From Sphingopyxis sp. LC363 (GTDB lineage: Bacteria; Pseudomonadota; Alphaproteobacteria; Sphingomonadales; Sphingomonadaceae): DNA of 64,000 bases. Made by a program: the position numbers and the translations under genes. The notes beneath the pieces are model-generated. The model was not told the DNA's origin, did not search any database, and was given only the letters and a program-made list of their open reading frames with translations. The stretch covers positions 62,001-126,000 of the forward strand of contig NZ_JNFC01000045.1 in NCBI RefSeq assembly GCF_000756385.1, given 5' to 3'. Every line of letters starts with the position of its first letter. Positions within the stretch are counted from its first letter, which is position 1. Positions 27,029-38,852 of the stretch are shown piece by piece.

Positions 27029-27979
27029 ATGATGATGCGTCAGATCACTTTCCTCGGAGCGGCAACGATCGCGCTCGCGGCGGCGATGCCGGCGGCGGCG
27101 CAGGACAATAATATCGGCAAGCGCGTCGAGCGGCTCGAAAAGGAAATGCGGGCGGTCCAACGCTCGGTCTTTCCCGGCGGCAGCCCGACCTTTTTCGAAG
27201 GCGAGATCGCGCCCGACAATACGCCTGGCGAGCGTTCGCGCACCAACGCCCCGGTGATCGACCTGACCGCGCGCGTCGATGCGCTCGAAGCCCAGCTGCA
27301 GACGCTCACCGGCCAGACCGAGCAGAATGCCTATCATCTGCGCGAACTCGAAAAGGCGTTCACCGCCTACAAGGCCGAAATGGACAAGCGCTTCGCCGAT
27401 CCAGCAGCGGTCGATCCGGCAGCGGGCGACCCGACCGCAACCCCCGCGAGCCTCGCCCCCGTGGTAAGGGCACCAGCGGCTGCCAACGCGACGCCGACGA
27501 AAAAGCCCGCCAGCAAGCCCGCGGCAAAGCCCGGCGCACCCGACGCGGCCCGGCTCGCGCTCGTCAAGAAGGTCGAAGTGCCGTCGACGGGCAACGAGAC
27601 CAAGGACGCCTATGACTATGGCTATCGCCTGTGGGACGCGAAGCTCTATCCCGAAGCGCAGGCACAGCTGAAGACGGTCGCCGAAAAATGGCCGAAGAGC
27701 AGCTATGCAAGCTTTGCGCAAAATCTCCTCGGCCGCGCCTATCTCGACGAAGGCAAGCCGAGCCTCGCCGCGGTCGCCTTCTACAATAATTACAAGGACC
27801 GCCCGAGCGGCCCGCGCGCGCCGCACAGCCTCGTCTATATGGGCATCGCGCTCGACAAGCTCGGTCGGAAGGCTGACGCCTGCAAGGCGTTCCGCGAGCT
27901 CGACGAAGTCTATGGCGACAAGGCGCCGCAGGATGTTCGCACCGATGCTGCCGCCGCAAAAGCAAAAGCAGGCTGCTGA
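27029..27979 (+). CDS. cpoB: Tol-Pal system protein CpoB/YbgF
   Basis: A 316-residue periplasmic protein with a signal peptide cleaved near PAAAQD. An N-terminal coiled-coil (IGKRVERLEKEMRAVQ, and VDALEAQLQTLTGQTEQN) mediates trimerisation. A Pro/Ala-rich linker (about 125-175) leads to the TPR region (KDAYDYGYRLWDAKLYPEAQ, LGRAYLDEGKPSLAAVAFYN). CpoB links the Tol machinery to peptidoglycan synthesis. The end of the gene overlaps the start of tilS. Confidence 0.9.
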   Translation: MMMRQITFLGAATIALAAAMPAAAQDNNIGKRVERLEKEMRAVQRSVFPGGSPTFFEGEIAPDNTPGERSRTNAPVIDLTARVDALEAQLQTLTGQTEQNAYHLRELEKAFTAYKAEMDKRFADPAAVDPAAGDPTATPASLAPVVRAPAAANATPTKKPASKPAAKPGAPDAARLALVKKVEVPSTGNETKDAYDYGYRLWDAKLYPEAQAQLKTVAEKWPKSSYASFAQNLLGRAYLDEGKPSLAAVAFYNNYKDRPSGPRAPHSLVYMGIALDKLGRKADACKAFRELDEVYGDKAPQDVRTDAAAAKAKAGC

Positions 27980-28949
27980 TCGCGACGTCGCCGGCCGGCT
28001 CGCCGGCGATATCGCGGCGCTGCTCGGCCCCGACTGGCACCGGCTCCATTTCGGCGTCGCGGTGTCGGGCGGGCCTGACAGCATGGCACTGCTCTGGCTG
28101 ATGACCAGCCTGCTGCCCGGCCAGGTCTGGGCGGCGACGGTAGATCATGGTCTGCGCAAGGGATCGGACGACGAAGCGCGGATGGTCGCGGGATTCTGCG
28201 CGCGCGAGCATATCCCGCATTCGACGCTGCGTCCGCCGGCGCCGATCACGGGATCGCAGCAGGCCGCTGCGCGCGCCGAACGCTACCGCCTGCTCGAACA
28301 ATGGCGCGAGGCAAACGCGCTCGACCATATCGTCACCGCGCATCACGCCGACGACCAGCTCGAAACGATCGTGATGCGGCTCAACCGGTCGAGCGGTGTC
28401 GGCGGGCTCGCCGCGATCCGCGCGAAGAACGGCCTGATCCTGCGCCCGCTGCTCGACTGGCGGCGCAGCGAGCTGGTGCAGGTCGCACTCGAAAACGACC
28501 TTCCCTTCGTGGACGATCCGTCGAACAGCGACGATCGCTTCGACCGCGCACGTCTCCGCCATGCGCTGCGATCGCAGACGGCGCTCGACCCGGTCGCGTC
28601 GGCGCGGTCGGCGGCGTGGCTGGCCGAGGCCGACGAGGCGCTCGACTGGGCGGTCGAGCGGCTGATCGCGTCATGGCCCGACGCGTCGGACATCGCGGTG
28701 ATCCGCGACGATGGCTATCCGCCCGAAATGTTCCGCCGCATCGTCGCGCAGCGCCTGCGCGCCAACGCGCCGCAGCTCGTCCTGCGCGGTGCCTCGCTCG
28801 ACGGCGTCATCGCCGCGATGCACCAGGGCCGCCGCGCAATGGTCGGCGAACTACTGATCGACGCCGTGCGCGGGCTCGAAGGGACGATCTGGCGCATTTC
28901 CGCGGCACCGCGGCGGAACATTGGGGTCAGGACCGACAAAAAGGGCTGA
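27945..28949 (+). CDS. tilS: tRNA(Ile)-lysidine synthase
   Basis: Modifies C34 of tRNA-Ile(CAU) with lysine so that it reads AUA; essential in most bacteria. The ATP-pyrophosphatase motif [14 protein letters not shown] and [14 protein letters not shown] are in the N-terminal domain, followed by [16 protein letters not shown]. The 334-residue product lacks the longer C-terminal domains of the E. coli enzyme, as is usual in alphaproteobacteria. ATG 27945 is chosen, though ATG 27933 is also in frame. It overlaps cpoB by 35 bp, and the cpoB-tilS-ftsH order is common in this class. Confidence 0.92.
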   Translation: MLPPQKQKQAADRDVAGRLAGDIAALLGPDWHRLHFGVAVSGGPDSMALLWLMTSLLPGQVWAATVDHGLRKGSDDEARMVAGFCAREHIPHSTLRPPAPITGSQQAAARAERYRLLEQWREANALDHIVTAHHADDQLETIVMRLNRSSGVGGLAAIRAKNGLILRPLLDWRRSELVQVALENDLPFVDDPSNSDDRFDRARLRHALRSQTALDPVASARSAAWLAEADEALDWAVERLIASWPDASDIAVIRDDGYPPEMFRRIVAQRLRANAPQLVLRGASLDGVIAAMHQGRRAMVGELLIDAVRGLEGTIWRISAAPRRNIGVRTDKKG

Positions 28950-28957
28950 TTGCCTCA

Positions 28958-28985
28958 TTGTCATTTAACCCGATTATCCTATCTT
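28958..28985 (+). promoter_or_regulatory. Candidate promoter for ftsH
   Basis: TTGTCA (28958-28963) and TATCTT (28980-28985) with a 16-bp spacer lie in the gap between tilS and ftsH. They would give a leader of about 40 nt before ATG 29033. Seen by eye only. Confidence 0.45.
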
Positions 28986-29032
28986 GTCGGTATCAGCTTC
29001 GCGATGTTCGCGGGCGACAGGAAAGATTCCGA

Positions 29033-30976
<1,944 letters not shown>

Positions 30977-31033
30977 GGCTTCGGCCTGGCTTGCTTCAAG
31001 GATCATTCATTGGCTGGGGGCAAGTGGCGGCGC

Positions 31034-31420
31034 ATGATCAACGCGAAACATGCGCGCCTCCTGCCTGTCCTGCTTACCGCTCCCCTTCTCTGTGCCATGG
31101 CGCCGGGTGACATGAGCGTGGCGGCGTTTCTCGCACGCGCGGCGTCGATCGAGCGGCTCGGTCCGCTCGCGCTCGCGACGCCGCAAGGCCATCAGCTCAA
31201 GGGCGAGGTCATCGCGGCAGGCAAACGCTACAAGGCACGGATCGACGCCGAACGCCGCGCCGGCCGCAAGACGACGAGTTGTCCGCCTGAGTCGGGCGAT
31301 GTCAGCCCCGATCAATGGCTGTCGCACCTGCGCAGCTATCCGGTTTCCGTACGGCGGAAGGTCAGCATCTACTCGGCCTTCGACGCGCTCATGAAGAAGC
31401 GCTATCCCTGCCCTGCCTGA
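31034..31420 (+). CDS. Unknown exported protein with a Cys-Pro C-terminus
   Basis: A 128-residue protein from ATG 31034 with a hydrophobic signal segment (LLPVLLTAPLLCAMAPG). The mature part has two Cys, one in TSCPPESGDVSPDQW and one in the final KKRYPCPA, suited to a single disulphide. The second half faintly recalls the Rap1a/Tai family (helix, then AFDALMKKRYPCP) but this is not secure. It follows ftsH by 57 bp and precedes a second exported protein. Function is unknown. Confidence 0.7.
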   Translation: MINAKHARLLPVLLTAPLLCAMAPGDMSVAAFLARAASIERLGPLALATPQGHQLKGEVIAAGKRYKARIDAERRAGRKTTSCPPESGDVSPDQWLSHLRSYPVSVRRKVSIYSAFDALMKKRYPCPA

Positions 31421-31457
31421 TGCGCCAAAGATGCTGGCGAGGACCAGGGAGGAAGCG

Positions 31458-31943
31458 ATGACGGGCAAGAAGTGGGGCATTCGGGCGGCGGCAGCGCTTC
31501 TGGCGGTCGGCGCCCCGCCGGCGCTGGCGCAGAACACAGGCACGCTGACCAGCAAGGTCGAACTCGAAAAATCGATCTCTGCCACAGACGGAAAGCCCGC
31601 GACGAAGACGTACCTCACGCCGGACGTCGTCGTACCGGGCGACCGGGTGCGCATCTCGCTCGCCTTCACCAATAACGGCGCGGAACCCGCATCGGGCGTG
31701 GTGATCGCCAATCCGATCCCGCAAGCGCTGTTGTTCGACGGCACCGACGACGAAGCGGGTTTCGGCGTCTCGGTCGACGGCGGCAAGCAATTTGCGCCGC
31801 TTTCCGATTTGGCGGTGCCGGTCGAAGGCGGAGCGGCCCGCCCGGCCACCGCGGCCGACGTTACGCATGTCCGCTGGAAGTGGGCCGACGCGGTCGCGCC
31901 CGGCCAGACACGCACGGTCGCCTTTTTCGGGCGTGTGCGGTAA
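31458..31943 (+). CDS. Exported DUF11-like protein
   Basis: A 161-residue protein. ATG 31458 follows GGGAGGA and gives a signal peptide ending ALAQNT. One DUF11-type immunoglobulin-like domain covers the rest: VVPGDRVRISLAFTNNGAEP, ASGVVIANPIPQALLF and WKWADAVAPGQTRTVAFFGR. DUF11 domains are common in surface or periplasmic proteins, but no specific role is known. The upstream in-frame ATG at 31431 would spoil the signal peptide. Confidence 0.75.
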   Translation: MTGKKWGIRAAAALLAVGAPPALAQNTGTLTSKVELEKSISATDGKPATKTYLTPDVVVPGDRVRISLAFTNNGAEPASGVVIANPIPQALLFDGTDDEAGFGVSVDGGKQFAPLSDLAVPVEGGAARPATAADVTHVRWKWADAVAPGQTRTVAFFGRVR

Positions 31944-31952
31944 CCCCTCGGA

Positions 31953-32558
31953 ATGACGATCTATTGCGACGAATCGGGCGGGCTCAACGCCGGCGCGATG
32001 ACCTTCTCGGCAGTGATGCTCACACCCCAGACAGCGACCGAAATCCACGATCGCTTCCGCGGCGTCACCGGGCTTCGCGGCGAACTCAAGGGCAGCCGCA
32101 TCAGCCTCGTCGAACGCGCCTACCTGCTCGAACTGTTCGACCGCGCCGGCGGCAGGGCGTGGGTCGCGGTCGCCGAGCGCAAGAAGCTGGCGCAGAATCC
32201 GGGCGGCACCCTGCCGAGTGATCTCGCGCTCTACGGCGCGTTGCTCAACAGCGCGGTCGGCCACTGGCTTCCGGAAACGGGAGGCGTCTGCACCGACGTC
32301 GTGATCGACGACGGGCGCTACGATCCCAAAATCCTGTCGCATGTCCGCGAGGAGATTCAGGCCGGGCTCGGTCAGTGGGGGCGCGCCTCGCTCGCAGACA
32401 GCCGCCGCAGCGACGGGGTCCAGATTGCCGATGTGATCGCCAACAGCCTGTTCAACATCGCGGTCGGCTCGCCGCGCGCGCACCGCATCCAGCGCATTCT
32501 GGAGCCGATGCTTGCCTCGAAGGCGATCCGGATCGCCGAACTGACGCACGTTGATTGA
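31953..32558 (+). CDS. DUF3800 domain protein
   Basis: A 201-residue protein of the DUF3800 family, thought to have an RNase H-like fold. It has the opening YCDESGG, a central VVIDDGRYDP and the C-terminal SDGVQIADVIANSLFNIAVG, each with the acidic residues of the predicted metal site. Its biological role is not established, although the family is frequent near mobile and defence genes. Here it lies in a core-like context, converging on rpoZ and sharing the terminator at 32564-32585. Confidence 0.85.
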   Translation: MTIYCDESGGLNAGAMTFSAVMLTPQTATEIHDRFRGVTGLRGELKGSRISLVERAYLLELFDRAGGRAWVAVAERKKLAQNPGGTLPSDLALYGALLNSAVGHWLPETGGVCTDVVIDDGRYDPKILSHVREEIQAGLGQWGRASLADSRRSDGVQIADVIANSLFNIAVGSPRAHRIQRILEPMLASKAIRIAELTHVD

Positions 32559-32563
32559 CAAAA

Positions 32564-32585
32564 GGGCCGCAGTTTCCTGCGGCCC
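32564..32585 (-). terminator. Terminator of rpoZ, shared with the DUF3800 gene
   Basis: A 9-bp perfect stem GGGCCGCAG/CTGCGGCCC with loop TTTC. Read on the minus strand it is followed by TTTTG, so it is a proper intrinsic terminator for rpoZ. It may also stop plus-strand transcripts from the DUF3800 gene. Confidence 0.85.
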
Positions 32586-32611
32586 CGTTGGTAATCAATT
32601 GTCAGCAGCGC

Positions 32612-32956
32612 TTATTCGAAGTCGCCGCCACCGCCGGCAGGACTGCGCGGCGGCGCCGCCGCGGTCAGACGCAGCGCTTCGGCCGAGCGGCTGATCGAGC
32701 TGATTTCATCGGGCGTGTCGTCATCGTCAACGACGACCTTCTGCATCGAACCGACGAGCGTTTCCTGCAGATCCTTGGGACGAATCGTCTGTTCGGCGAT
32801 CTCGCGCAGCGCGACGACGGGATTCTTGTCGCGGTCGCGGTCGACGGTCAGTTCCGAACCGCCCGAGATTTCGCGCGCGCGGTGCGCCGAAAGCAGAACC
32901 AGGTCGAAGCGGTTGGAAATCTTGTCGACGCAATCCTCGACGGTAACGCGGGCCAT
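32612..32956 (-). CDS. rpoZ: RNA polymerase omega subunit
   Basis: A 114-residue omega subunit. It starts [20 protein letters not shown] at ATG 32956 and contains [13 protein letters not shown] and [14 protein letters not shown], the conserved core of RpoZ. The C-terminal tail (about residues 85-114) is acidic then Pro/Gly-rich, variable as in other alphaproteobacteria. Omega helps assemble the enzyme and contributes to ppGpp binding. spoT is not adjacent here. Confidence 0.95.
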   Translation of the reverse strand: MARVTVEDCVDKISNRFDLVLLSAHRAREISGGSELTVDRDRDKNPVVALREIAEQTIRPKDLQETLVGSMQKVVVDDDDTPDEISSISRSAEALRLTAAAPPRSPAGGGGDFE

Positions 32957-33033
32957 GTTGTTTCCTTAATATCGGAGAGGCCAGCCTTTGGGGCATGGCA
33001 GCAAGCGCTGCGCGCTAGCAGGGAGGCCCGCCA

Positions 33034-34281
33034 ATGTCAACCAAAGCGGCGCTCTTGCAGCCCTTACGGCCACCAGCCTATGAGCGGTTGATGACCGACG
33101 CCTGCCCCCCCGCCGATCTGCACCAGAGCTTGACGGCGGATGTCGCAGGCCACCGGATCGAACTGCTCTTCGACGGCGGCGACCGGCTGACACGGCTGCT
33201 CGATCTGATCAACGGGGCGGCGCACAGCATCGACCTCATCATGTATATCTTTAAGGGCGACGCGGCGGGTCGGCGCATTCTCGATGCCATGCTCCTCGCT
33301 GCGGAACGCGGCGTCCGCGTCCGTGCGGTAATTGATAGTTTCGGCTCGGGCGACACGCCCGACAGCCTGTTCGCCCCACTCCGCGAAGCGGGCGGCAGTG
33401 TTACCTTCTTCTCGCGCCGCTGGCGGTCGACCTATCTGATCCGCAATCATCAAAAGCTGATCCTGATCGACGACTATATTGCGGTTACCGGCGGGTTTAA
33501 CATTGCCGACGATTATCTGAGCCCGCCCCGCAGCGACTGCTGGTTCGACATCGGCATGATCGTGAAGGGCCCGACGGTCATACAAGCTGCGCGATGGTTC
33601 GCCGAGATCCACGATTACACCGTCAACGACGACGGCAAGGTGCTGACCCTGCGACGGCTGATCCGCGAATGGCCGGTCGATGGCGAGGCTGTCTCGTGGC
33701 TCGTCGGGGGCCCGACGCAGCGTCTCTCTCCCTGGGCGCGCGCGGTTCGCGCCGACCTTGATGATGCGCGGCAGCTCGATATGGCGATGGCCTATTTCTC
33801 GCCGGGCCAGGGAATGCTGCGCCGGCTCGGCCGCGTCGCGCGGCGCGGCCGCGCGCGGTTCGTGATGGCGGGCAAGTCGGACAATCCGGCAACGATCGGC
33901 GCGTCGCGGCTGCTCTATGGCTATCTGCTGCGCAAGACCGGCGAGGTCTGGGAATATCGGCCGTGCCGGCTGCACATGAAGCTGATCGTCATCGACGATG
34001 TCGTTTATATCGGATCGGCCAATTTCGACGTGCGCAGCCTGTTCGTGAACGTCGAAGTGATGGTGCGGATCGCCGACGCGGGCTTCGCCGAAAGGATGCG
34101 CAACTTCCTCGCGGCGCTGCGGCCCGACTGCGAGATCATCACGTCGCAATCGCACAAGGCGCGCGGCAGCTGGCTGACGCGGCTGCGCTGGACGCTCGCC
34201 TGGTTCGTCGTCGGCGTCGTCGATTATACGGTGTCGCGAAAACTCAACTTCGGGCTCGGCGATCCTGACCCGGAAGTTTAG
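33034..34281 (+). CDS. Phospholipase-D-type (cardiolipin synthase-like) protein
   Basis: A 415-residue protein with two HKD motifs: RNHQKLILIDDYIAVTGGFN in the first half and RLHMKLIVIDDVVYIGSANF in the second, each with the downstream Gly-Asn/Ser-Asn. This pairing is typical of bacterial cardiolipin synthases and related phosphatidyltransferases. There is no N-terminal membrane helix pair like that of E. coli ClsA, so it is closer to the ClsB type. A C-terminal hydrophobic patch (LRWTLAWFVVGVVDY) may touch the membrane. The neighbouring methyltransferase gene suggests phospholipid metabolism. Confidence 0.88.
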   Translation: MSTKAALLQPLRPPAYERLMTDACPPADLHQSLTADVAGHRIELLFDGGDRLTRLLDLINGAAHSIDLIMYIFKGDAAGRRILDAMLLAAERGVRVRAVIDSFGSGDTPDSLFAPLREAGGSVTFFSRRWRSTYLIRNHQKLILIDDYIAVTGGFNIADDYLSPPRSDCWFDIGMIVKGPTVIQAARWFAEIHDYTVNDDGKVLTLRRLIREWPVDGEAVSWLVGGPTQRLSPWARAVRADLDDARQLDMAMAYFSPGQGMLRRLGRVARRGRARFVMAGKSDNPATIGASRLLYGYLLRKTGEVWEYRPCRLHMKLIVIDDVVYIGSANFDVRSLFVNVEVMVRIADAGFAERMRNFLAALRPDCEIITSQSHKARGSWLTRLRWTLAWFVVGVVDYTVSRKLNFGLGDPDPEV

Positions 34282-34293
34282 TCCCTTGGACGT

Positions 34294-34932
34294 TCAGTCC
34301 TTCCAGCCCCAGAAGAGGAAGCAGGGCGGGACATTGACCCATTCGAACGCATTGTCGATGCGGTTGAAGTGCGCCGCGAGGAAATCACGCGCGCGGGCGC
34401 GGAATTGATAGACGAGGAAAGCGCCGCCCGGACGTAATACGCGGTGCGTCGCCGCTGCGATGGCGGGGCCGACGCCGGCGGGCAGCGTCGAGAATGGCAG
34501 ACCGGAGAGGACATAATCGGCCTTTTCGAAGCCATGCGCGCGGATAATTTCCTCGACGTCCGCCGCTGAGCCATGAACCGCGATAAAGCGGCTGTCGCGG
34601 ATATCCCCCCGAAGATAATCGATGAAGTCCTCGTTGGTATCGATCGCGATCAGCGTCGCGTCGCCCGTCATCCGTTCGAGGACCGGACGGCAGAATGTAC
34701 CCACGCCCGGACCATATTCGACGAACAGCTTGGTATTCTTCCAGTCGACGGGCTTCAGCATATGGCGGATCAGCGTCGGCGACGACGGCACGATCGATCC
34801 CACCATGACCGGGTGCTTGATGAAGCCGCGCACGAACATGCCCCACGGCCCGAAAAAGCGTTTGAGGCCCACGCGCAGCCGGCGGGCCAGCGGGACTTTC
34901 GTTTGTTGGGCCTGCGCCCGCGGATTGGTCAT
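34294..34932 (-). CDS. PmtA-like phospholipid N-methyltransferase
   Basis: A 212-residue class I SAM methyltransferase. The SAM site is LFVEYGPGVGTFCRPVLERM with LIAIDTNEDFIDYL, and a hydrophobic/basic N-terminus (RRLRVGLKRFFGPWGMFVRG) probably binds the membrane. The region YVLSGLPFSTLP resembles the alphaproteobacterial PmtA that methylates phosphatidylethanolamine toward phosphatidylcholine. ATG 34932 starts MTNPRAQAQ. It converges on the phospholipase-D-type gene, 12 bp apart. The fold is certain; the lipid substrate is inferred. Confidence 0.8.
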   Translation of the reverse strand: MTNPRAQAQQTKVPLARRLRVGLKRFFGPWGMFVRGFIKHPVMVGSIVPSSPTLIRHMLKPVDWKNTKLFVEYGPGVGTFCRPVLERMTGDATLIAIDTNEDFIDYLRGDIRDSRFIAVHGSAADVEEIIRAHGFEKADYVLSGLPFSTLPAGVGPAIAAATHRVLRPGGAFLVYQFRARARDFLAAHFNRIDNAFEWVNVPPCFLFWGWKD

Positions 34933-35079
34933 GATGGCTTTCGCGTTGTTGCGGTTGATCAAATGCGTGGCAAAATCGTGACGGTCGCGCAAGGAAAGAG
35001 TCTGTCTTGACTCTGGACAGCGGGACGCTCGCGTGTAGGGAGAAGCCACGTTACCGAAGGCAACAAAGAGGGGGCGGAC

Positions 35080-36393
35080 ATGGCGACGACATCGCATTCC
35101 ATCCCCTCGGACCGCATGGCGGTGCTGTTTGCCGTCATGCTCGTCGCAGCAGCGGGCAATACCGCGATGCAGTCGATCCTGCCCGCCATCGGCGCCAAGC
35201 TGCACATTCCCGACGTGTGGGTCAGCCTCGCGTTCAGCTGGTCGGCGCTGCTCTGGGTGCTCACCGCACCGCACTGGGCGCGCCAATCGGACAAACGTGG
35301 ACGCAAGGCGCTGATGGCGCTGGGCGTCATCGGCTTCCTTTCGTCGATGGCGCTGTGTGGCTTCGTGCTCTGGTCGGGGCTCGAAGGCTGGTTGGCAGCG
35401 GGCATGACCTTCATCCTCTTTGCGCTGTTCCGCAGCCTCTACGGCGGGTTCGGCTCGGCTGCGCCCCCCGCGGTGCAGGCCTACGTCGCCGCACGCACCG
35501 ACCCCGAACAGCGTACGCAGGCGCTGTCGCTCGTATCCTCATCCTTCGGATTAGGCACCGTCATCGGCCCGGCGATCGCTCCCTTCTTCATCCTTCCCAT
35601 TGTCGGCCTCGCCGGCCCGCTCCTGGTCTTCGCGCTGATCGGCTTGGCCGTGCTCATCGCGCTACGCTGGCGTCTGCCCAACGATGTCCCGCGCTTTGCG
35701 GCGCGCGGGGCGATCGCCTCTTATCCCACGACCGCGGGATCTCCGCAGACCGCCGCCGACGAAGACGAAGAGCAGGACCTCGACCGAACCGACATCACAC
35801 CGGAGACACTCCGCTGGGCGGACAAGCGCGTGCGCCCGTGGCTGCTCGCGGGCTTCTTCGGCGGGCAGGCGCAGGCGATGATGCTCGGGGTAATCGGCTT
35901 CCTGATCCTCGACCGCCTGCACCTCCGCCTAAGCCCCGACGAGGGTGCTGCGATGACAGGGATCGTGCTGATGGCGGGCGCATTCGCGACATTGCTTTCG
36001 CAATGGGGGTTGATTCCCTTGCTAAAAATGTCGCCGCGGACTGCGGTGCTGTGCGGATCGGCGCTCGGCGGGCTCGGGACCGTGATGACCGGGCTGTCTT
36101 ATGACTTCCACGGCATCATCATCGGTTTTGCCCTCGCCTCGCTCGGTTTCGGCCTGTTCCGGCCCGGCTTCACCGCCGGCGCCTCGCTCTCGGTTCCGCG
36201 GCGCGATCAAGGAGCGGTCGCCGGCATGACCGCGTCCATCAACGGCTCGGCCTATATCGTATCGCCCGCCATCGGCGTGCTGCTCTACAACTGGCATCCC
36301 ATGGTCGCATATGGCCTGATGGCAGGCTTCTGCGGCTGGCTGATCCTGTGGGGCTGGTCGGCGCTGAGACAGAACCAGCCCCAAGCGTCCTAG
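35080..36393 (+). CDS. MFS transporter
   Basis: A 437-residue major facilitator with about 12 membrane helices in two halves and a charged cytoplasmic loop at about 210-255 (AADEDEEQDLDRTD). The loop between helices 2 and 3 has ARQSDKRGRKALM, the family's G-x-x-x-D-R/K-x-G-R-R/K pattern in variant form. The substrate is not evident; the pattern suits a drug/sugar exporter. Its TAG overlaps the TAG of the convergent Cdc48 gene in CTAG. Confidence 0.85.
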   Translation: MATTSHSIPSDRMAVLFAVMLVAAAGNTAMQSILPAIGAKLHIPDVWVSLAFSWSALLWVLTAPHWARQSDKRGRKALMALGVIGFLSSMALCGFVLWSGLEGWLAAGMTFILFALFRSLYGGFGSAAPPAVQAYVAARTDPEQRTQALSLVSSSFGLGTVIGPAIAPFFILPIVGLAGPLLVFALIGLAVLIALRWRLPNDVPRFAARGAIASYPTTAGSPQTAADEDEEQDLDRTDITPETLRWADKRVRPWLLAGFFGGQAQAMMLGVIGFLILDRLHLRLSPDEGAAMTGIVLMAGAFATLLSQWGLIPLLKMSPRTAVLCGSALGGLGTVMTGLSYDFHGIIIGFALASLGFGLFRPGFTAGASLSVPRRDQGAVAGMTASINGSAYIVSPAIGVLLYNWHPMVAYGLMAGFCGWLILWGWSALRQNQPQAS

Positions 36394-38711
36394 TCTTTCG
36401 GTTCCTCATGCTTCCGCTCGCGGACGGGCTTGAGCATGCCGGGTGCGAAGAAGCCGATCGGGTCGATGCTCATTGCGGCCTGCTTGATCTCGCCCTGGAT
36501 CTTTTCATAGTCCCGCTCCATCGCTTCGGTCACCGAAGCGCGGGTGTCCTTGAGCGCGGCCTCGAAGTCCTCCATCATCACCGTATCGCTGCCCATTGAG
36601 CGCTTGAGCGCCGCAAGACCCGCACGCCGGGTCAGATCCTCCAGGTCGGCGCCGGTGAAGCGATCGGATTTTTCGGCGAGGACGCCTAGATCGACGTCGT
36701 CCGCGAGCGGCATCTTCGCCGTCTGGATTTCGAGGATGCGCTTGCGCCCCTCGCCATTCGGCACCGAGACGTAGATGAGTTCGTCAAGCCGCCCCGGGCG
36801 CAGCAGCGCGGGGTCGATCAGGTTCGGGCGGTTCGTCGCGCCGATGACGACGACCGATTGCATCTCCTCGATCCCATCCATCTCAGCGAGGATCGTGTTG
36901 ACGACGCGTTCGGTCACCTGCGGTTCGCCCGATGTTCCGCTGCCCCGCGCGGGAACCAGGCTATCGAGCTCATCGATAAAAATGATCGTCGGTGCGACGG
37001 CTCGCGCACGCTGAAACAGGCGCGCGATCTGCTGCTCGCTCTCGCCATACCATTTCGACAAGAGGTCCGACGATTTGATCGAGATGAAGTTCGCGTCCGA
37101 TTCGCGCGCCGCGGCCTTGGCGAGTAGGGTCTTGCCGGTTCCGGGCGGGCCATAGAGCAGAAAGCCCTTCGCCGGACGGATGCCCAGTCGCCGGAACGCC
37201 TCGGGATTCTTCAGCGGCAGCTCGATCCCTTCGATCAGCTTGTCCCGCGCCGCGTCGAGGCCCCCGATGTCGCTCCAGCGCGTCTTGGGTGCCTGCACCA
37301 TCACTTCGCGCATCGCCGACGGCTGGACGCGTTTCAGCGCATTGTTGAAGTCCTCGCGCGTCACGCGCAATTCCTCGAGCACCTCGGGGGGGATCGTCCC
37401 TTCCTCGAGATTGAGCTTGGGCATGATCCGGCGAACGGCTTCGATCGCTGCTTCGCGTGTCAGCGCCGCCATATCGGCGCCAACGAAACCGAAGGTCGTT
37501 CGCGACAGCTCGTCCAGATCGACATTGTCGGCGAGCGGCATGCCGCGCGTGTGGATACCCAATATCTCGCGGCGCCCCTTCTCGTCGGGAACGCCGATCA
37601 CGATCTCGCGGTCAAAACGACCGGGACGGCGCAGCGCCTCGTCGATCGCGTCGGGGCGATTGGTGGCGGCAATGACGACCAGATTCGTCCGCGGTTCGAG
37701 CCCGTCCATCAGCGTCAGCAACTGCGCCACCAGCCGCTTTTCGGCCTCGCCCTGCACCTGCCCGCGCTTCGGCGCGATCGAATCGATCTCGTCGATGAAC
37801 AGGATCGAAGGAGCCGACTTCGCCGCCTGCTCGAAAATATCGCGCAACCGCTTTTCGGACTCGCCATAGGCGCTGCCCATGATCTCGGGCCCGTTGATCA
37901 GGAAGAATTGCGCTTCGCTCTCATTGGCAACGGCGCGTGCGAGCCGCGTCTTGCCCGTTCCCGGCGGGCCGTGGAGGAGCACGCCGCGCGGCGGATCGAC
38001 GCCAAGACGCCGGAAAAGTTCAGGATAACGCAGCGGCAGTTCGACCATCTCGCGTAACTGGTCGATCGTTTCGCCCAGCCCGCCGAGGTCGTCGTAGGTG
38101 ACATCAGTGCGGCGGGCGTCCTGCGGCTCCTGATATTCGGGGAGCAATTCGATTTCGGTATTCTCGTCGACGAAAACAACGCCCTTGGGGCTCGCCGACA
38201 CAACGAGCAGGCGCACTTCGGCGAGCGCATAGGCTGGCGCGTTGAGCATTTGGCGAAGCTGCGGCGGCATATCACCCGACGGCAGCCGCTGCTGTCCCGC
38301 AGTCGCGACCGTATCGCCTGCGACGACCGGACGGCCAAAAAAGCTGCGCTTCAGTGCGTTCGCCGAACCCTGAAGCCGAAGATTTTCCTGTGCCGGTGCG
38401 AACACCACGCGGGTCGCGGGGCGGGCCTCGACGCGGGTCAGGACCACCATGTCGCCCGCGCCCGCGCCAGCGTTGGCGCGCTGCAAGCCATCGAGGCGGA
38501 TAACCTCCAGCCCCTCGTCTTCCGCATAGGGTGCCACAACGCGCGAGGCCGTCTGCCGCTTGCCGCTGATCTCGATGATATCGCCTTCGGTAACGCCAAG
38601 TTCAGCCATCGCAGAGCGCGGAATGCGGGCGATGCCACCGCCGCTTTCCTCGGCGCGCGAATTCGCCACCTGCAGTTTCACCTGTTTTTCTTTCACTGCC
38701 GCTTCGGCCAA
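36390..38711 (-). CDS. Cdc48/p97-type double AAA ATPase
   Basis: A 773-residue ATPase with the full archaeal/eukaryotic Cdc48 layout. The N domain (residues 1-185) has a double-psi barrel ([20 protein letters not shown]) and a CDC48_2-like part. D1 has Walker [10 protein letters not shown] near 247 and [12 protein letters not shown]2 has GPPGTGKTL near 521 and [11 protein letters not shown]. Each module has the ATNRPD/ATNRPN sensor and arginine-finger region ([18 protein letters not shown]). It should unfold or extract proteins as a hexamer. No Ufd1/Npl4-like partner is visible. ATG 38711 begins [10 protein letters not shown]. Confidence 0.92.
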   Translation of the reverse strand: MAEAAVKEKQVKLQVANSRAEESGGGIARIPRSAMAELGVTEGDIIEISGKRQTASRVVAPYAEDEGLEVIRLDGLQRANAGAGAGDMVVLTRVEARPATRVVFAPAQENLRLQGSANALKRSFFGRPVVAGDTVATAGQQRLPSGDMPPQLRQMLNAPAYALAEVRLLVVSASPKGVVFVDENTEIELLPEYQEPQDARRTDVTYDDLGGLGETIDQLREMVELPLRYPELFRRLGVDPPRGVLLHGPPGTGKTRLARAVANESEAQFFLINGPEIMGSAYGESEKRLRDIFEQAAKSAPSILFIDEIDSIAPKRGQVQGEAEKRLVAQLLTLMDGLEPRTNLVVIAATNRPDAIDEALRRPGRFDREIVIGVPDEKGRREILGIHTRGMPLADNVDLDELSRTTFGFVGADMAALTREAAIEAVRRIMPKLNLEEGTIPPEVLEELRVTREDFNNALKRVQPSAMREVMVQAPKTRWSDIGGLDAARDKLIEGIELPLKNPEAFRRLGIRPAKGFLLYGPPGTGKTLLAKAAARESDANFISIKSSDLLSKWYGESEQQIARLFQRARAVAPTIIFIDELDSLVPARGSGTSGEPQVTERVVNTILAEMDGIEEMQSVVVIGATNRPNLIDPALLRPGRLDELIYVSVPNGEGRKRILEIQTAKMPLADDVDLGVLAEKSDRFTGADLEDLTRRAGLAALKRSMGSDTVMMEDFEAALKDTRASVTEAMERDYEKIQGEIKQAAMSIDPIGFFAPGMLKPVRERKHEEPKD

Positions 38712-38852
38712 TGCGCGTCTCCCTCAATAAGGTCAGAATGCGAAACATAGGTTGTCGTTCCCGATTTGCGACCCCGCTTCGCCGTCGATCTATGACGCAC
38801 TGCACAAAATTCTGGCATGTCGGGCGGGCCCATGCCATCATCGCCAGCCGAT

